A stretch of 64,000 bases of DNA from Psychrobium sp051201665 (GTDB lineage Bacteria; Pseudomonadota; Gammaproteobacteria; Enterobacterales; Psychrobiaceae), in the NCBI RefSeq assembly GCF_051201665.1, contig NZ_CP179210.1, positions 3,472,001-3,536,000 of the forward strand, given 5' to 3'. Positions within the stretch are counted from its first letter, which is position 1. Each line of letters begins with the position of its first letter. Position numbers and translations under genes: made by a program. The notes under the pieces are model-generated. The model had not been told where the DNA came from and searched no databases. It saw only the letters and a program-made list of their open reading frames with translations. Of the stretch, positions 61,406-64,000 are shown piece by piece.

Positions 61406-62206
61406 TTAATCGTCTAAATCATCATCAAAGTCTTCTTCTATATCATTCGATTCCATGACAGGAACATCGCCATCGTAGATATCATAAATACGGCTTTGAA
61501 AATAAGCCTCTTTTACAAAAGCATATTGATCTAATGATGAATTAAGCACCCCTTCCTGATCTAATAATTGGGCACGAACATGAATGCCTTTGAGCACTGT
61601 TAAACCAATACTCTGCATAGTCGAAATGTCAGCCATAGGAAAATACAAACTATCAACTTGATCGCCAATTTCATTGCGTAAAGTCGTCGGGCCAAGAGCT
61701 GGTAACATCAAATATGGACCAGAGTCGACGCCATAGACAGCTAGTACTTCACCAAACTCATCTTCTTTTTTAGCAAGACCGATTTGCTCTGCCACATCAA
61801 ATAATCCAAACACACCTGCAGTAGAATTCACTAGGAATCGAGCAAACGCATTACCGCTATCTTCTACATTTCCTTGCAGTGCATTATTGACCATAGTCGA
61901 CGGCTCTTCAAAATTTTTCGCGAAATTATAAATACTGTTTTGCGCAGGCACCGGAATATAATCACGATAAAAAATAGCCGCTGGTCTTGCGAGATACTTA
62001 TCCAGATAGTTTTGATTAAAATCCCACATTGCGCGGTTAAAGCTTTCTAAAGGATCTGAACGCTGCGCGTCAATAATTTCTTCTGCTGCAACTTTGTCAG
62101 TATTAGCTTCTTGGGAAAAAGCAGTTGAAGCGCATAAAAAAGCTGCGCAGAATGCGCCAACTTTAGAAAGCGGAGCCGTTAAAATACGTCGGCGATGTGT
62201 TTCCAT
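61406..62206 (-). CDS. mlaA: MlaA/VacJ family protein
   Basis: 266 residues. The conserved core reads RSDPLESFNRAMWDFNQNYLDKY, RDYIPVPAQNSIYNFAKN, EEPSTMVNNALQGN, FARFLVNSTAGVFGLFDVA, and VYGVDSGPYLMLPALGPTT then LRN. MlaA sits in the outer membrane and removes mislocalised phospholipids from its outer leaflet. Most MlaA proteins are lipoproteins; here the signal peptide (AFCAAFLCASTAFSQE) has cysteines but no standard lipobox, so it may be cleaved by signal peptidase I instead. The C-terminus is very acidic (DIEEDFDDDLDD). The other mla genes are not in the window. Confidence 0.9.
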   Translation of the reverse strand: METHRRRILTAPLSKVGAFCAAFLCASTAFSQEANTDKVAAEEIIDAQRSDPLESFNRAMWDFNQNYLDKYLARPAAIFYRDYIPVPAQNSIYNFAKNFEEPSTMVNNALQGNVEDSGNAFARFLVNSTAGVFGLFDVAEQIGLAKKEDEFGEVLAVYGVDSGPYLMLPALGPTTLRNEIGDQVDSLYFPMADISTMQSIGLTVLKGIHVRAQLLDQEGVLNSSLDQYAFVKEAYFQSRIYDIYDGDVPVMESNDIEEDFDDDLDD

Positions 62207-62341
62207 GAATAAATCCTCAAAAATATTTATCTCAAGTATATCTGTACCTCAGTCGATACTTTACATTAAGACCAAAAAACAGCACGATCAAGTTAACTAA
62301 ATACTCAAAATTTCAGTTAACCTATTAAACTACAGGTAATT

Positions 62342-64000
62342 ATGGCAGATATACCGCTTACTCCATCTTCAGTCGATAATACATTATCTAAGGGTAATGC
62401 ACAGCTCACTGTATCGTCGAGTGATAGCACAACCATCAATATCAAGTTAAGCAATGCTGAAACTATTTTGTCTCAGATTTTAGCAAAATCTGACAATCAA
62501 ATAACACTTTCTATTCCAAATAATCCACCACTAAAACTAGATGTCAGTCAGCAACCTGAATTAGCCCAGCGCTTTGCCATCGGTGATAAAGTCACGATAT
62601 CTTTAGTTAGAGATAATCAACACATTATAATTAGCGTGACTCCACAACCTAACAAGGCTGGCAACGAGTTTAGTATTCCAGCAAGCCAACAGCTTATTGA
62701 TAAACTATCACAACAAACAAGTTTTCCCCCTCAAACAGCGCAAATTATCTCGCATTTAACAAAACATAATGAGTTGCAACTAGGCCAAGCAAGACGCCTT
62801 CCTCAAGATCAACTGCAACTGAAAACTAACACCGAAATTACGCTAAAAGCGCCATTACCTGGTGTTAGTAAATTACCGTTAAATACTACAATGCACGCAA
62901 GCTTAGTGCTTAGTAAAGACGACAAGTTATTAGTTCAATTTATCGCTAAACCAATATCCCAACAGCCAACGTTACTGGTAATGCCCTTACGACAACTGAA
63001 TAATCAATTGCCATTAAGCGAGCTTCCTATTGTCAAAGTGAGTCATTTAAGCGAAGTTATCGAACCAGCAAAAGTTAGCACTGCACTTGAGAAAATGCAG
63101 TCTGTCGATATGACGAAACCACTTAATCAACTCTGGCTGCGCCATCAGCCGACAATGCAAAGTGTTGAAAATATCAGTAACCAACTTAAGCACGTCAATG
63201 CATTATCTAATGAGCAACTGAAAGCTGAGCTAAACCACAGCGCTCACTTAATTCAAGGTAAAGACATAAAAGCCTCTAGCAATATTCAGCAAACCACTAA
63301 TACAGGCTCGACAATTACCCCACCTCAAACAGTGTCTGAAAAATTGCCAACAGAATCATTGGAGAAAGTTGAAGCGAAGCCATCTACAACATTGCTGAAA
63401 ATTACTCCTTTGACACTGAAAGAGTTAAACGCGAAAAATCAGCTAGAGAATCCCCCTAATAAACTGACGGCCACCACACTCAACAATGAACAAAGTAAAG
63501 ATACTAGTTTGGGGGCTGATAGCAAAACTGCCAAAGAGACGCCGACATCGCAGCTAAAACCTCTTCTAGACAAAACCACCGCACCAATAAATGAAAAAAC
63601 GCTTCAAACGAGTGACTCAAAAGCGATGCCGATAGCAAAATCAATTAACGATCAAATAATAAACGTATCTAAAGTGGTAGCCGTCGATGCTGCATTAAAA
63701 AGTGATGTGTTAGCAAAAGATTCTTCGATTGCTAAAAGTGCAAGCACGAATGTCCAAATGCCACCAACTCAGTCTCAAGCATTAATAGGTACAGCCACTA
63801 AAAAGCAAATCATTGAGCCACCAACAACGCCTAGTAAAACATCATCAAACGAAACAACAGTGCCCCACTCAGCGGTTACGCCACCAACATCAGTACCACT
63901 GCAAAAACTGAACGCATTAATTGGCATGCTCAACATATCACAGCAATCATCAACTAATGTTCATCAACCAACAATGGATGAAACACCAGATACAGCGTCA
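62342..64000 (+). CDS. Long low-complexity protein, 5' part (possibly FliK-like)
   Basis: The frame is open from the ATG at 62342 to the window end: 553 codons without a stop. CAGG lies 7 bases upstream of the ATG. The first 250 residues alternate strands and helices (NIKLSNAETILSQILAK, FAIGDKVTISLVRD, PTLLVMPLRQLNNQLP). From about residue 300 it becomes a Ser/Thr/Pro/Lys-rich linker. Flagellar hook-length control proteins have this style, a disordered N-terminal part followed by a folded C-terminal domain, and FliK-like genes of this kind exist in related bacteria. The C-terminal domain that would decide lies outside the window, so the function is unassigned. Confidence 0.6.
   Translation, partial: MADIPLTPSSVDNTLSKGNAQLTVSSSDSTTINIKLSNAETILSQILAKSDNQITLSIPNNPPLKLDVSQQPELAQRFAIGDKVTISLVRDNQHIIISVTPQPNKAGNEFSIPASQQLIDKLSQQTSFPPQTAQIISHLTKHNELQLGQARRLPQDQLQLKTNTEITLKAPLPGVSKLPLNTTMHASLVLSKDDKLLVQFIAKPISQQPTLLVMPLRQLNNQLPLSELPIVKVSHLSEVIEPAKVSTALEKMQSVDMTKPLNQLWLRHQPTMQSVENISNQLKHVNALSNEQLKAELNHSAHLIQGKDIKASSNIQQTTNTGSTITPPQTVSEKLPTESLEKVEAKPSTTLLKITPLTLKELNAKNQLENPPNKLTATTLNNEQSKDTSLGADSKTAKETPTSQLKPLLDKTTAPINEKTLQTSDSKAMPIAKSINDQIINVSKVVAVDAALKSDVLAKDSSIAKSASTNVQMPPTQSQALIGTATKKQIIEPPTTPSKTSSNETTVPHSAVTPPTSVPLQKLNALIGMLNISQQSSTNVHQPTMDETPDTAS

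Overview
The window reads as a chromosome segment of a marine gammaproteobacterium of the order Alteromonadales. I would guess Colwelliaceae (Thalassotalea or Colwellia type). The base composition is moderately AT-rich, the tkt-epd-pgk-fba block is typical of gammaproteobacteria, and there are DUF2956, DUF481, DUF885, RfaH with its ops site, MlaA and a large TonB receptor. The taxon is inferred from gene content and sequence style, not from a marker gene. No rRNA, tRNA or CRISPR array was found.

Layout. 1-9.6 kb: 3' end of an AbgT-type transporter, a TonB-dependent receptor, a crotonase, bolA-gshB-rsmE and a secreted DPP IV-like S9 peptidase. 9.7-15.3 kb: DUF2956, a phosphoglycolate phosphatase, an HD-GYP pseudogene split by a MITE-like element, two DUF481 outer-membrane-type proteins and mscS. 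15.4-20.9 kb: fba, pgk, epd and tkt (central carbon metabolism). 21.1-26.5 kb: a CidA/LrgB pair, a DUF885 lipoprotein, a small monooxygenase-like protein and pgi. 26.6-36.6 kb: a disturbed accessory island with four HEPN/nucleotidyltransferase (HepT/MntA-like) pairs, one RelE/Phd-like pair, an intact IS1595-family element, an IS3-family element, gene remnants, galE and a beta-CASP metallo-beta-lactamase-fold RNase-like gene. 36.7-58.8 kb: one long leftward surface-polysaccharide locus. It runs from an export protein (OPX), Wzz and WecA through a nonulosonate-like sugar set, glycosyltransferases, Wzx, Wzy and an acyltransferase to ugd, a UDP-glucuronate epimerase and galU. 58.9-64 kb: rfaH, a POT peptide transporter, mlaA and the 5' part of a long low-complexity ORF.

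How the genes work together. RfaH is encoded directly upstream of the polysaccharide operon, and a perfect ops core lies in the leader between them, so the whole 20-kb operon is probably RfaH-dependent. GalU, Ugd, the epimerase, GalE and Pgi supply UDP-sugars. WecA starts the glycan on undecaprenyl phosphate, Wzx flips it, Wzy and Wzz polymerise it, and the OPX protein exports it. The cluster 48.0-54.0 kb (NeuB synthase, SpsF-like cytidylyltransferase, PseB-like dehydratase, class III aminotransferase, RmlD-like reductase, aldo/keto reductase) looks like a non-standard route to a CMP-activated nonulosonic or related keto-sugar acid.

Mobile and repeated DNA is the other theme. A 158-162 bp element with 16-bp perfect terminal inverted repeats occurs six times; one copy supplies the stop codon of DUF2956 and another touches the galE stop. 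A second element with TA target duplications occurs twice. The IS1595 copy sits inside a 39-bp tandem array derived from the first element and has a clean 8-bp target duplication. The IS3 copy truncates an antitoxin whose partner HEPN toxin has also lost its catalytic histidine.
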